From NCBI GenBank assembly GCA_018715645.1, contig DVLE01000062.1:1-42129 (forward strand): a stretch of DNA of 42,129 nt, given 5' to 3'. The translations under genes were made by a program, and so were the position numbers. This DNA comes from Candidatus Merdisoma merdipullorum (lineage in GTDB: Bacteria > Bacillota > Clostridia > Lachnospirales > Lachnospiraceae). A model generated the notes under the pieces. The model was given only the letters and a program-made list of their open reading frames with translations. It did no database searches and was not told the DNA's origin. The first letter of the stretch is position 1, and every line of letters begins with the position of its first letter. Shown here one piece after another: positions 8,122 to 15,692 of this stretch.

Positions 8122-8673
8122 ATGAGAAATAAGGAAAAGCAGTCGGTAGACAATATTCTGGAGGAAAAAATAGAAAAGATTCAGCGAAGGCGTGAATGGA
8201 AGCGTTTTCTGGTGGAATGTATCGTAGTGGTGGCTGCCGTCTATCTGATTTTCCACTATGTAATTGGTCTGGCCTTTGTCAGCGGGCATTCTATGGATCC
8301 GGCGCTGAAGGATGGGGAGCTTGTAGTATTTTATCGTCTTGATCCGGCGTATCAGCCGAACGATATTGTCATTGTTCACAGAGAAGAAAATGTGGAATAC
8401 ATCAAACGTGTAGTGGCTGAGCCGGGAGATGTGGTAGAGTTGTCAGAGGACGGAGCTTTGGTGATTAATGGAGAAACGGATGAGAATTCAATAAGCTTAG
8501 GTCAGACTCTTCCTGTCCAGGATGGAATCGCCTTTCCTTATACGGTGCCGCAGGGCAGTTATTTTGTGCTTGGAGATAACCGGGGAAATTCAAGAGATTC
8601 AAGAATGTTCGGCGCAGTGTCTCAGGAGGAGATCACAGGACGTGTGTTTTTCCATTTTGGGATGACAAGATGA
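8122..8673 (+). CDS. lepB: Signal peptidase I
   Basis: Membrane serine protease that removes signal peptides after export. A single N-terminal membrane helix (about 29-50) follows a charged tail, then the catalytic Ser57 (SGHSMDP) and Lys95 (EYIKRVVAEPGD), and the box GDNRGNSRDSR. At 183 residues it has the usual Gram-positive size. The start is poorly preceded (GCAGGATAATACG), which fits translational coupling to the coiled-coil gene. Confidence 0.95.
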   Translation: MRNKEKQSVDNILEEKIEKIQRRREWKRFLVECIVVVAAVYLIFHYVIGLAFVSGHSMDPALKDGELVVFYRLDPAYQPNDIVIVHREENVEYIKRVVAEPGDVVELSEDGALVINGETDENSISLGQTLPVQDGIAFPYTVPQGSYFVLGDNRGNSRDSRMFGAVSQEEITGRVFFHFGMTR

Positions 8674-8987
8674 AAGGATATGCCTTGTCAGTTAAGGGCA
8701 GATCATTTATCTGTGCCATGAGGCAGAAAGTGTGAAGCAGGGGGAAAATGAGGAGTGCCCCGACGTACCAGGTACGCCGAGGCTATTATGAAAAAATTTA
8801 TCTATATGTGTAGTGAAAGCATTTTCTGTTCTTAAAAGCTGTTCTCTTAAGATGTTTTTAGTATAGCAATAGTTTATGAATAAAATGTGAACAAACTATG
8901 AATTTATTGTGAAAATACACAAAATATCTGACGAAGAAAAGCGAATTTAGGGCAAAATACCGAAAACCACAGTCAGAACCCATATTC
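8674..8987. other. AT-rich intergenic region
   Basis: No gene, tRNA or known riboswitch was recognised. An imperfect hairpin follows lepB (GGCAGAT with ATCTGTGCC, 8696-8715) without a T-run. A 20-base sequence at 8684-8703 recurs with one change at 37537-37556. GTACCAGGTAC at about 8768-8778 is a short palindrome. The rest (8830-8960) is AT-rich and featureless. Confidence 0.5.
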
Positions 8988-9017
8988 TTGCAAAGCGGTA
9001 AAGGATAATGTTAAAAT
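8988..9017 (+). promoter_or_regulatory. Putative promoter of the pyrophosphatase gene
   Basis: TTGCAA (8988-8993), an 18-base spacer and TAAAAT (9012-9017). The predicted start is about 50 bases before the ATG. Confidence 0.5.
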
Positions 9018-9074
9018 AAAGAAAAAACTTAAATCCCTTAAAGCGGGAGAATATTTAATTTGAAAGGGAAGACA

Positions 9075-10739
9075 ATGGAGAAGGATTTGACAAGACCAGT
9101 GTTTATCATCGGACACAAGAATCCGGACACGGATTCCATCTGCTCGGCGCTTGCATACGCTTACCTGAAAAATCATGTGGAAGGCGGAGGGTATATAGCG
9201 GCCAGAGCCGGACAGCTTAATCAGGAGACGCAGTATGTGCTGAATTTTTTCCAGGCCGAGGCGCCTGTCTATGTGGCGGATGTCATGACGCAGGTGAAGG
9301 ATATTGAGATTCGGAAGACAGAGGGGGTAAGGGGGAACCTCTCGCTGAAGCAGGCTTGGAATCTTATGCGCAGCTTGGGGGTGGTAACGCTTCCGATTAC
9401 CAAAGAGCAGAAGCTGGAAGGTCTGATTACCATCGGTGATATTACAACCTCCTATATGGATGTATATGACAGCAAGATCCTGGCTCAGGCTAATACACAG
9501 TACAGCAATATCATAGATACGCTGGAAGGAGAGATCCTGGTGGGATCGCCGGAGGATTACTACAACAAGGGTAAAGTACTCATTGCTGCGGCCAATCCGG
9601 ATCTCATGGAGGATTATATCGAAGAAGGCGATCTGGTGATTCTGGGAAATCGCTATGAATCCCAGCTTTGCGCCATAGAAATGCACGCAGGCTGTATTAT
9701 CGTCTGCGAGGGCGCCAAGGTGTCTATTACGATCAAGAAGCTGGCTCAGGAGCATGGCTGCGTCGTAATCAGCACGCCTCTGGATACCTTTACGGCTGCG
9801 AGGCTTATCAATCAGAGTATGCCGATCCAGTATTTCATGAAGTCGGACAACCTGACTGTGTTCAATGTCAATGAAAAGACAGAGGATATTCGGGAGATTA
9901 TGGGACAGAAGCGATACCGGGATTTCCCGATTCTGGATAAGGACGACAACTATGTGGGCATGATTTCCAGACGGAACCTGCTGAATCTGAAGCGTAAGCA
10001 GGTGATCATGGTTGATCACAATGAGGAATCGCAGGCTGTGGACGGAATCGAGCATGCGGAGATTCTGGAAATTATCGACCACCATCGGCTGGGTTCCCTG
10101 GAAACGATGGCGCCGGTATTTTTCCGGAATCAGCCCCTTGGCTGTACCGCCACTATCATGTACCAGATGTACAATGAGAGGAATGTGAAGATCCCGAAAA
10201 AGATCGCAGGTCTTCTCTGCGCGGCGATTATTTCAGACACTTTGATGTTCCGCTCGCCCACCTGTACGGCAGTGGACAAGGCTGCGGCGGAAAGCCTGGC
10301 GCAGATCGCAGGGGTAGACATAGAGGATCTGGCCGTGGATATGTTCTCGGCGGGAAGCAACCTGAGCGCGCGGACGGCGGAGGAAATCTTCTTCCAGGAT
10401 TTCAAGCGATTCGGCGTAGGCAGCATACAGTTTGGAGTGGGACAGATCAATTCGATGAACGCTATCGAGCTGGAGGAGATCCGCGAAAAACTGGTGCCGT
10501 ACATATCCACGGCGCTGAAGGAGAGCGGTCTTAATATGATCTTCTTTATGCTGACCAATATTATCAAGGAGACTACGGAACTGCTCTGCTGCGGGGCCAA
10601 TGCCAACAGTCTGGTAAAGGAGGCGTTTCAGCTTCCCGACGACAGCGACAGCTACGAGCTGAAGGGGCTTGTCTCCCGGAAGAAGCAGTTGATTCCGGCC
10701 CTGGTAGGCATGATTCAGCAAATGGAAGAAATGCGGTAG
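9075..10739 (+). CDS. ppaC: Family II (Mn-dependent) inorganic pyrophosphatase with CBS-DRTGG insert
   Basis: It hydrolyses pyrophosphate to phosphate, pulling biosynthetic reactions forward. The start is ATG 9075 with AAAGGG five bases upstream. The DHH motifs are split around a regulatory insert: GHKNPDTDS (13-21, with H14, D18 and D20) and D335-H336-H337. The insert (about 60-305) contains two CBS halves, the second with YRDFPILD, flanking a DRTGG-like domain. In characterised clostridial relatives this insert binds adenine nucleotides (AMP/ADP inhibit; ATP and diadenosine polyphosphates activate). At 554 residues it matches those CBS-type enzymes rather than the 310-residue simple form. 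Confidence 0.93.
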   Translation: MEKDLTRPVFIIGHKNPDTDSICSALAYAYLKNHVEGGGYIAARAGQLNQETQYVLNFFQAEAPVYVADVMTQVKDIEIRKTEGVRGNLSLKQAWNLMRSLGVVTLPITKEQKLEGLITIGDITTSYMDVYDSKILAQANTQYSNIIDTLEGEILVGSPEDYYNKGKVLIAAANPDLMEDYIEEGDLVILGNRYESQLCAIEMHAGCIIVCEGAKVSITIKKLAQEHGCVVISTPLDTFTAARLINQSMPIQYFMKSDNLTVFNVNEKTEDIREIMGQKRYRDFPILDKDDNYVGMISRRNLLNLKRKQVIMVDHNEESQAVDGIEHAEILEIIDHHRLGSLETMAPVFFRNQPLGCTATIMYQMYNERNVKIPKKIAGLLCAAIISDTLMFRSPTCTAVDKAAAESLAQIAGVDIEDLAVDMFSAGSNLSARTAEEIFFQDFKRFGVGSIQFGVGQINSMNAIELEEIREKLVPYISTALKESGLNMIFFMLTNIIKETTELLCCGANANSLVKEAFQLPDDSDSYELKGLVSRKKQLIPALVGMIQQMEEMR

Positions 10740-10802
10740 CTGTCTGAGCTTTCCAGGAAACTGGAAGACGGCAGGAGAGCAGCAGGAAGATAAGGATAAA
10801 AA

Positions 10803-11444
10803 ATGAGCGGGAAAAAGCAACACTGGAGAGCAGGAAATATGCTTTATCCTCTCCCGGCGGTCATGGTAAGCTGCGCCAGGGAGGGAGAAAAGCCGAATAT
10901 TATCACGGTAGCATGGGCCGGAACGATCTGTTCCGGCCCTGCTATGGTGTACATATCTGTCAGGCCGGAGAGGTATTCTTACGAAATCATCCGTGAGACG
11001 AAGGAATTTGTCATCAATCTGACCACAGAAGATCTGACATGGGCGACGGACTACTGCGGCGTGCGATCCGGCCGCGACGTGGACAAGTTTGCGGAGACGG
11101 GGCTGACGCCGGAGAAGGCGCAGCATTTGAACTATGCCCCTGTCATAGAGGAAAGCCCGGTCAACATCGAATGCCGGGTGCTGGAGATAAAGGAGCTTGG
11201 AACACATCATATGTTTCTCGCCGAAGTAGTCGGCGTAAGTGTGGACGAGGCTTATCTGGACGAAAAGGGGCGCTTTGATCTGAACCGGACCGGGCTTGTG
11301 GCCTACTCCCATGGCTCCTACATGACGCTTGGAGAGGCATGCGGAAGCTTTGGCTACAGCGTCCGAAGGAAGAAAAGAAAGCCGGAGTCAGGCCGGCGGA
11401 AAGCACAGCAGAAAAGAAAAGCAGAGAGACGGAACAGAAAATGA
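10803..11444 (+). CDS. Flavin reductase-like FMN-binding protein
   Basis: 213 residues of the flavin reductase / flavoredoxin fold. LYPLPAVMVSC, NIITVAWAGTICSGPAMVYISVRP (split here for length: NIITVAWAGT, CSGPAMVYIS) and FVINLTTEDL are typical. It binds FMN and passes electrons to an unknown partner. The last 28 residues are an unusual Lys/Arg-rich tail (from about residue 186) outside the fold. The stop overlaps the ATG of the shikimate kinase gene (ATGA), so the tail may exist because the two frames overlap in upstream sequence, or it may bind nucleic acid or membrane. Confidence 0.88.
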   Translation: MSGKKQHWRAGNMLYPLPAVMVSCAREGEKPNIITVAWAGTICSGPAMVYISVRPERYSYEIIRETKEFVINLTTEDLTWATDYCGVRSGRDVDKFAETGLTPEKAQHLNYAPVIEESPVNIECRVLEIKELGTHHMFLAEVVGVSVDEAYLDEKGRFDLNRTGLVAYSHGSYMTLGEACGSFGYSVRRKKRKPESGRRKAQQKRKAERRNRK

Positions 11445-11953
11445 AGAAAAAGAATGTAGTACTGATTGGAATGCCGGGAGCGGGAAAGAGTACCATAGGA
11501 GTGATCCTGGCAAAGATGCTCGGAAAGGATTTTATAGACGCGGATCTGGTAATTCAGAAGGAAGAGGGACGGCTTCTGAGCCAGATTATCGAGGAAAAAG
11601 GGCCGGATGGCTTTCTGGCTGTGGAGGAGCGCGTCAACGCCGGTCTGAATCCGGAGCAGGCGGTGATCGCCACGGGGGGCAGCGTGGTGTACGGGCCAAA
11701 AGCCATGGAGCATCTGGGAGACATCGGCGTCATCGTCTATCTGCGTTTGTCTTATCAGGCAGTGAAGAGGCGTCTTAAAGATATTCGGGGACGCGGGGTG
11801 GTTCTTAGAGAAGGGCAGACATTGAAGGACCTCTACGAGGAGCGGGCCGGTCTGTATGAACAGTATGCCCAAGTGATTGTAGAGGAAGATGGACTGAATG
11901 TGGAAGAAACATTAGAAAAAACTTTACAAGAGCTGGAATTGCTGATAGAATAA
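11441..11953 (+). CDS. aroK: Shikimate kinase
   Basis: Phosphorylates shikimate at the 3-hydroxyl in aromatic amino acid synthesis. The 170-residue product starts at ATG 11441, overlapping the previous stop by four bases. It has the Walker A GMPGAGKST (10-18), DADLVI for shikimate binding, ATGGS and the lid region GRGVVLREGQTLKDLYEERAGLY. No other aro genes are adjacent, so its pairing with the flavin reductase is unusual. Confidence 0.92.
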   Translation: MKKKNVVLIGMPGAGKSTIGVILAKMLGKDFIDADLVIQKEEGRLLSQIIEEKGPDGFLAVEERVNAGLNPEQAVIATGGSVVYGPKAMEHLGDIGVIVYLRLSYQAVKRRLKDIRGRGVVLREGQTLKDLYEERAGLYEQYAQVIVEEDGLNVEETLEKTLQELELLIE

Positions 11954-11991
11954 TAAATGTTACAAAAGTATTACACAAACGTGAAGAACGA

Positions 11992-13614
11992 ATGAGCAGG
12001 AAGAAATTATTTTTTAATAAAAGATCAAAACTGACATTTATTGAGGCCATGGTAGTGACCTGCGGCTGTATGCTGGTGGGAGTTCCGCTTCTGGGAAGCG
12101 GCTTCGGAGATGGAAACAGCTATTACGAGGTAACGCTGGAGGGAAAAGTAGTCGGTTCAGTGCGTAATCCGGATGTGGTGGAAAACGCCTTTCTGGAAGC
12201 CAGAGCGCGTATTTCCAGGGAGACGGAAGGTCTGGTACTCGCGGATGTAGAGTATGAGCTGCAAAAGATTCCCAGGATCTTTGGAAGCACTATGGATCCG
12301 GAGACATTGACGGAGGCTATTTACCAGGAATTAAGCAATGTGGTAGCTACGGCAAAAAAGAAGGCATACCAGCTTAAAATTAATGAATTTACTGTGACGG
12401 TGGCCAGCTATCAGGATGTCATGGATGTACTGTACGCTGCGAAGGAGCGGTATGACACAGAAAATGAATTTCAGATCAACGTCGTTTCTGACGCGGAGAG
12501 AGAGCTTAACGTCTACACGGTAGAGGTGTCCAAGCAGGAGACGGAGGAAGCGCAGGAGGAGATAAGAACAGGCATCTCATCTGTCCCAGGAGGAAGCGCC
12601 GGAATCGGCGAGTTTGACGTAAGTTACGCGGTGGAGGATGTCATTACCGAGACGGTGACCGAGGAGGACGTTCAAAACGCTGGCAGCGAGAGCGAAGAAG
12701 ACACCCAGGAGGTCACGGAGGACGGCCTCAGAGATGTGAATTTCAGTGAGAAGGTAGAGATTGCGGAAGCTTACGTATCCGCAGATCAGATCACTCCCAC
12801 AGATGAGGCCATCGAGCTTGTGACCAAGGAAACTGCGAAGAATACGGTTTATGAGGTACAGTCCGGCGATACTCTGTCAGTGATAGCGAACAGCAACGGG
12901 CTGCTTGTGGCTGAGGTGCTGGCTCTGAATGAAGGGCTGTCTGAAGATACAGTGCTTCATCCCGGAGATCAGATTATCATTACGGTTCCGGAGCCGGAAC
13001 TTACTGTGACGACCGTAGAGGAAGCCACCTACGAAGAAGATTACTATGCGGAAACTCAGTATATAGACAACGATGAATGGTATACGACGGACACAGTTGT
13101 GCGTCAGGAGCCTGTGGCCGGACATCATGAGGTGACCGCCCTGATCACGCGGGAAAATGGGCAGGAGGTAGGACGGGAGATCATCGCCGAGACGGTTATG
13201 ACAGAGCCCGTGCCTGAGATCATCGAGAGAGGTACCCAGACGCCGCCTACTTACATCAAGCCATTGTCCGGAGGAAGGTTCAGCTCCGGATTCAAGTGGA
13301 GGTGGGGACGGCAGCATAAGGGCGTGGACTGGGCCACTCCGGTCGGCACATCTATCTTTGCTTCCTGCGGCGGTACCGTTGTGCAGGCAGGCTGGTTCAG
13401 CAGCTATGGAAACTGCGTCACGATCCGTCATCCGGATGGAAATCAGACGCGTTACGCACACCTTAGCCGGGTACTTGTATCTGTCGGCGAGACGGTGGAA
13501 CAAGGAGAGCAGATTGCCTTAAGCGGCAATACCGGACGAAGCACCGGACCGCATCTGCACTTTGAGATCATTGTGAACGGAAGTCAGGTAGATCCGCTTA
13601 CGATGCTGGAGTAG
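11992..13614 (+). CDS. LysM-G5-M23 cell-wall endopeptidase
   Basis: An exported peptidoglycan hydrolase of 540 residues. Residues 1-45 hold a basic tip and a membrane segment (signal anchor). A long acidic region (45-280) contains repeats of small alpha-beta character. LysM lies at about 286-332 (YEVQSGDTLSVIA...HPGDQIII), a G5 domain at about 335-420, and the M23 domain follows with zinc ligands H442 and D446 (QHKGVDW) and H521/H523 (GPHLHFE). All ligands are present, so it should be active. G5 domains bind N-acetylglucosamine-containing glycans or zinc. The ribosome-binding site is weak. It is likely involved in wall growth, separation or sporulation. Confidence 0.93.
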   Translation: MSRKKLFFNKRSKLTFIEAMVVTCGCMLVGVPLLGSGFGDGNSYYEVTLEGKVVGSVRNPDVVENAFLEARARISRETEGLVLADVEYELQKIPRIFGSTMDPETLTEAIYQELSNVVATAKKKAYQLKINEFTVTVASYQDVMDVLYAAKERYDTENEFQINVVSDAERELNVYTVEVSKQETEEAQEEIRTGISSVPGGSAGIGEFDVSYAVEDVITETVTEEDVQNAGSESEEDTQEVTEDGLRDVNFSEKVEIAEAYVSADQITPTDEAIELVTKETAKNTVYEVQSGDTLSVIANSNGLLVAEVLALNEGLSEDTVLHPGDQIIITVPEPELTVTTVEEATYEEDYYAETQYIDNDEWYTTDTVVRQEPVAGHHEVTALITRENGQEVGREIIAETVMTEPVPEIIERGTQTPPTYIKPLSGGRFSSGFKWRWGRQHKGVDWATPVGTSIFASCGGTVVQAGWFSSYGNCVTIRHPDGNQTRYAHLSRVLVSVGETVEQGEQIALSGNTGRSTGPHLHFEIIVNGSQVDPLTMLE

Positions 13615-13768
13615 CGGGAGACGGATGTCGCAAGCGAAATTCTTTTTTAACAGAAAATTAACAGAAGCTTGATTTTGATTTTTCGGAAATGCGATAGAAA
13701 AATTAACATCCCGGTCCGTATAATGAGCCATATACTTCAAAACAGGATGTTTGAAAGAAGGTATGGAA

Positions 13769-13879
13769 ATGCAGACGGGAAATCATGTGGATCTGGTGCT
13801 TTTTGTACAGATTCTCTGGGTGACGGTATGCTGCGCCGGAACCTTTTTCTGCTGGCTTCGCGGAAGAAAAAGAGGGTAA
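13769..13879 (+). CDS. 36-residue single-span membrane peptide
   Basis: An ATG at 13769 lies seven bases after AGAAGG, and a TATAAT (13719-13724) stands 45 bases upstream, although no good -35 is seen. The product has a short polar N-terminus, one hydrophobic helix (residues 8-28, rich in V, L, F, W and Cys) and a basic end (RGRKRG), the layout of a small inner-membrane peptide. A strong terminator follows 28 bases later. Homologues cannot be recognised by eye; it may be a regulator of the neighbouring envelope peptidase or a chance ORF. Confidence 0.5.
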   Translation: MQTGNHVDLVLFVQILWVTVCCAGTFFCWLRGRKRG

Positions 13880-13907
13880 GCCGGATTTATTTAAAAAGAA
13901 CAACGTA

Positions 13908-13948
13908 AAAAAGACGCTCCTGGTGGTTGGAATCAGGAGCGTCTTTTT
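13908..13948. terminator. Perfect bidirectional terminator
   Basis: A 15-bp perfect stem, AAAAAGACGCTCCTG (13908-13922) with 13934-13948. It has A-runs and T-runs on both sides, so it can end both the rightward small gene and the leftward ACT gene. Confidence 0.92.
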
Positions 13949-13962
13949 GCGGACATGATAAT

Positions 13963-14367
13963 CTATACCACGGAAAAGCCTTTATTTTTGATGCAGATCT
14001 CTACTTCGGCCGGATCTTCTGTCTGGAATACCATAACGGGCAGGCCGGAATCCCGGTTAAAGGAGAGATAGATATAGTTGATGTTGATATTGCTTTCGGT
14101 CAGGGCTTTCAGGAGACGGTTCAGATTGCCGACCTCATCCGCTACTTCCACACCGATAACGCTGGTCACGCGGCAGAGGTAGCCGGCTCCTTCCAGGGCT
14201 TCTTTCGCTTTTTCCGGCTCTGAGACTACCATACGGTTGATGCCGTACTCAGCTCCGTCATTGGTGCAGGAACCCCAGATATTGATTCCCGCGTCGGCGA
14301 GGATCTGGGTGATGCTCTGCAGGGTGCCCTTCTTGTTTTCTGCATAGATAGATAATTGTTTCAGCAT
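13963..14367 (-). CDS. Tandem ACT-domain protein
   Basis: 134 residues made of two ACT folds (about 1-66 and 70-134), the first beginning MLKQLSIYAENKKGTLQSIT. ACT domains bind amino acids and regulate metabolic enzymes, but this protein has no enzyme domain, so it is a stand-alone sensor of unknown partner. GGAGGGG precedes the ATG on the minus strand, and a consensus promoter lies upstream, divergent from the methyltransferase. Confidence 0.9.
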   Translation of the reverse strand: MLKQLSIYAENKKGTLQSITQILADAGINIWGSCTNDGAEYGINRMVVSEPEKAKEALEGAGYLCRVTSVIGVEVADEVGNLNRLLKALTESNININYIYLSFNRDSGLPVMVFQTEDPAEVEICIKNKGFSVV

Positions 14368-14403
14368 TTGAAGCCCCTCCTTTGTCTTGGAATACCGTAG
14401 GTC

Positions 14404-14432
14404 ATTATAGCATGTCCTTCGGTATTTTACAA
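14404..14432 (-). promoter_or_regulatory. Promoter of the ACT gene
   Basis: On the minus strand: TTGTAA (14427-14432), 17 bases, TATAAT (14404-14409), with TGC before the -10. Confidence 0.85.
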
Positions 14433-14461
14433 TGGTAATCGGGCAGAGTTTGTGCTATACT
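14433..14461 (+). promoter_or_regulatory. Promoter giving a leaderless transcript
   Basis: Extended -10, TGC then TATACT (14456-14461), with a weak TGGTAA 17 bases upstream (14433-14438). The -10 ends seven bases before the ATG at 14469, so transcription should begin at or next to the start codon. No ribosome-binding site is present. Confidence 0.65.
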
Positions 14462-14468
14462 AACCGTT

Positions 14469-15692
14469 ATGGAAGAATTAAGAATTTTACTGGAAAAATA
14501 TATAAATCAGGATTTGGCGCAGCTTGTCTTGAGCGCTCCCCGAAAGGGAAGAGAGGAGAGCAAGGTGCGTGTGCGTCCGCTGCTCCTGAAGGGATGCCTG
14601 AAGTTTCAGGCTGAGATATTCAGGGGGACGCAGGCTTTTCATGAAAATCTCGACAGGGAGTCTGTGATAGAGCGTATCCTGAAGTGGCTGGAGGATACTT
14701 TCTGCCAGCTTCAGCTTATGGCGGCGGAGGGAAGCGTGACGGCTCTGGTGAGTAAGAAGGGAAAGGTGACCGTAAAGGAGAAGCGGCAGCCTGGGAAAGA
14801 AGGAAACGAGGCCTCCCGTGTAAAACCTGTCAGCCTGGAGCATAATAGAAAGAAGAGGTATTTGCTGGAGGAAGGGCGTCCGGTTCCCTTTCTGGTGGAC
14901 CTGGGCGTCATGACGGAGGAGGGCCGTGTGGTGCGCGCCCGCTATGACAAGTTCCGGCAGATCAACCGCTTCCTGGAATTTATCGAGGATGTGCTTCCGT
15001 CCCTGCCGTCAGACAGGGAGCTGACTATTCTGGATTTTGGCTGCGGCAAGTCCTATCTGACCTTTGCCGTCTACTATTATCTGAGAGAATGCAGGGGGCT
15101 GGATGTGCGGATCATCGGCCTCGATCTGAAAGCGGATGTAATCCAAAAATGCAGCGAACTGAGCAAAAAATACGGCTATGAAAAGCTGACGTTTCTGCAG
15201 GGAGACATCGCGGGCTATGAGGGTTGTCAACAGGTGGATATGGTGGTTACGCTTCACGCCTGCGATACGGCTACGGACTATGCGCTTTACAAGGCCGTCA
15301 AATGGAACGCAAAGGTGATTCTCTCAGTGCCCTGCTGTCAGCATGAGCTGAATGCTCAGATAAAAAACGAGACCTTGGAAACCGTGCTGAAGTATGGTCT
15401 TTTAAAGGAACGGATCGCGGCCCTTGTCACGGACGGGCTTCGGGCAAATCTTCTGGAGCAGCAGGGCTATGAGACGCAGATCCTGGAATTTATCGATATG
15501 GAGCATACGCCGAAAAATATTCTGATCCGGGCGGTAAAGCGTCCGGGTACGAAGGAAGCAGGAAGAACAGAGGCTTATGAGCGTTGTGCTTCGGCTTTGC
15601 ATGCGGATTTGACGCTGGACAGACTGTTGTGCGCCGGTTCGTCGCCGGCTGAAGCGTATCGCAGAAGAAAAGAAGGAGGAGAACGCGGGTGA
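14469..15692 (+). CDS. Class I SAM-dependent methyltransferase
   Basis: 407 residues. The N-terminal 180 residues are family-specific; the methyltransferase domain begins at ILDFGCGKSYLTFA (about 190-203) and includes IIGLDLK, LTFLQGDI and the active-site-like stretch VTLHACDTATDYAL with VPCCQHELN, typical of the Methyltransf_32 family (related to tRNA methyltransferase TRM13 and METTL25-like proteins). An RNA substrate is plausible but unproven. MEELRILLEKYI matches the usual family start, supporting ATG 14469 despite the absent Shine-Dalgarno. The end overlaps the next GTG by four bases. Confidence 0.88.
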   Translation: MEELRILLEKYINQDLAQLVLSAPRKGREESKVRVRPLLLKGCLKFQAEIFRGTQAFHENLDRESVIERILKWLEDTFCQLQLMAAEGSVTALVSKKGKVTVKEKRQPGKEGNEASRVKPVSLEHNRKKRYLLEEGRPVPFLVDLGVMTEEGRVVRARYDKFRQINRFLEFIEDVLPSLPSDRELTILDFGCGKSYLTFAVYYYLRECRGLDVRIIGLDLKADVIQKCSELSKKYGYEKLTFLQGDIAGYEGCQQVDMVVTLHACDTATDYALYKAVKWNAKVILSVPCCQHELNAQIKNETLETVLKYGLLKERIAALVTDGLRANLLEQQGYETQILEFIDMEHTPKNILIRAVKRPGTKEAGRTEAYERCASALHADLTLDRLLCAGSSPAEAYRRRKEGGERG

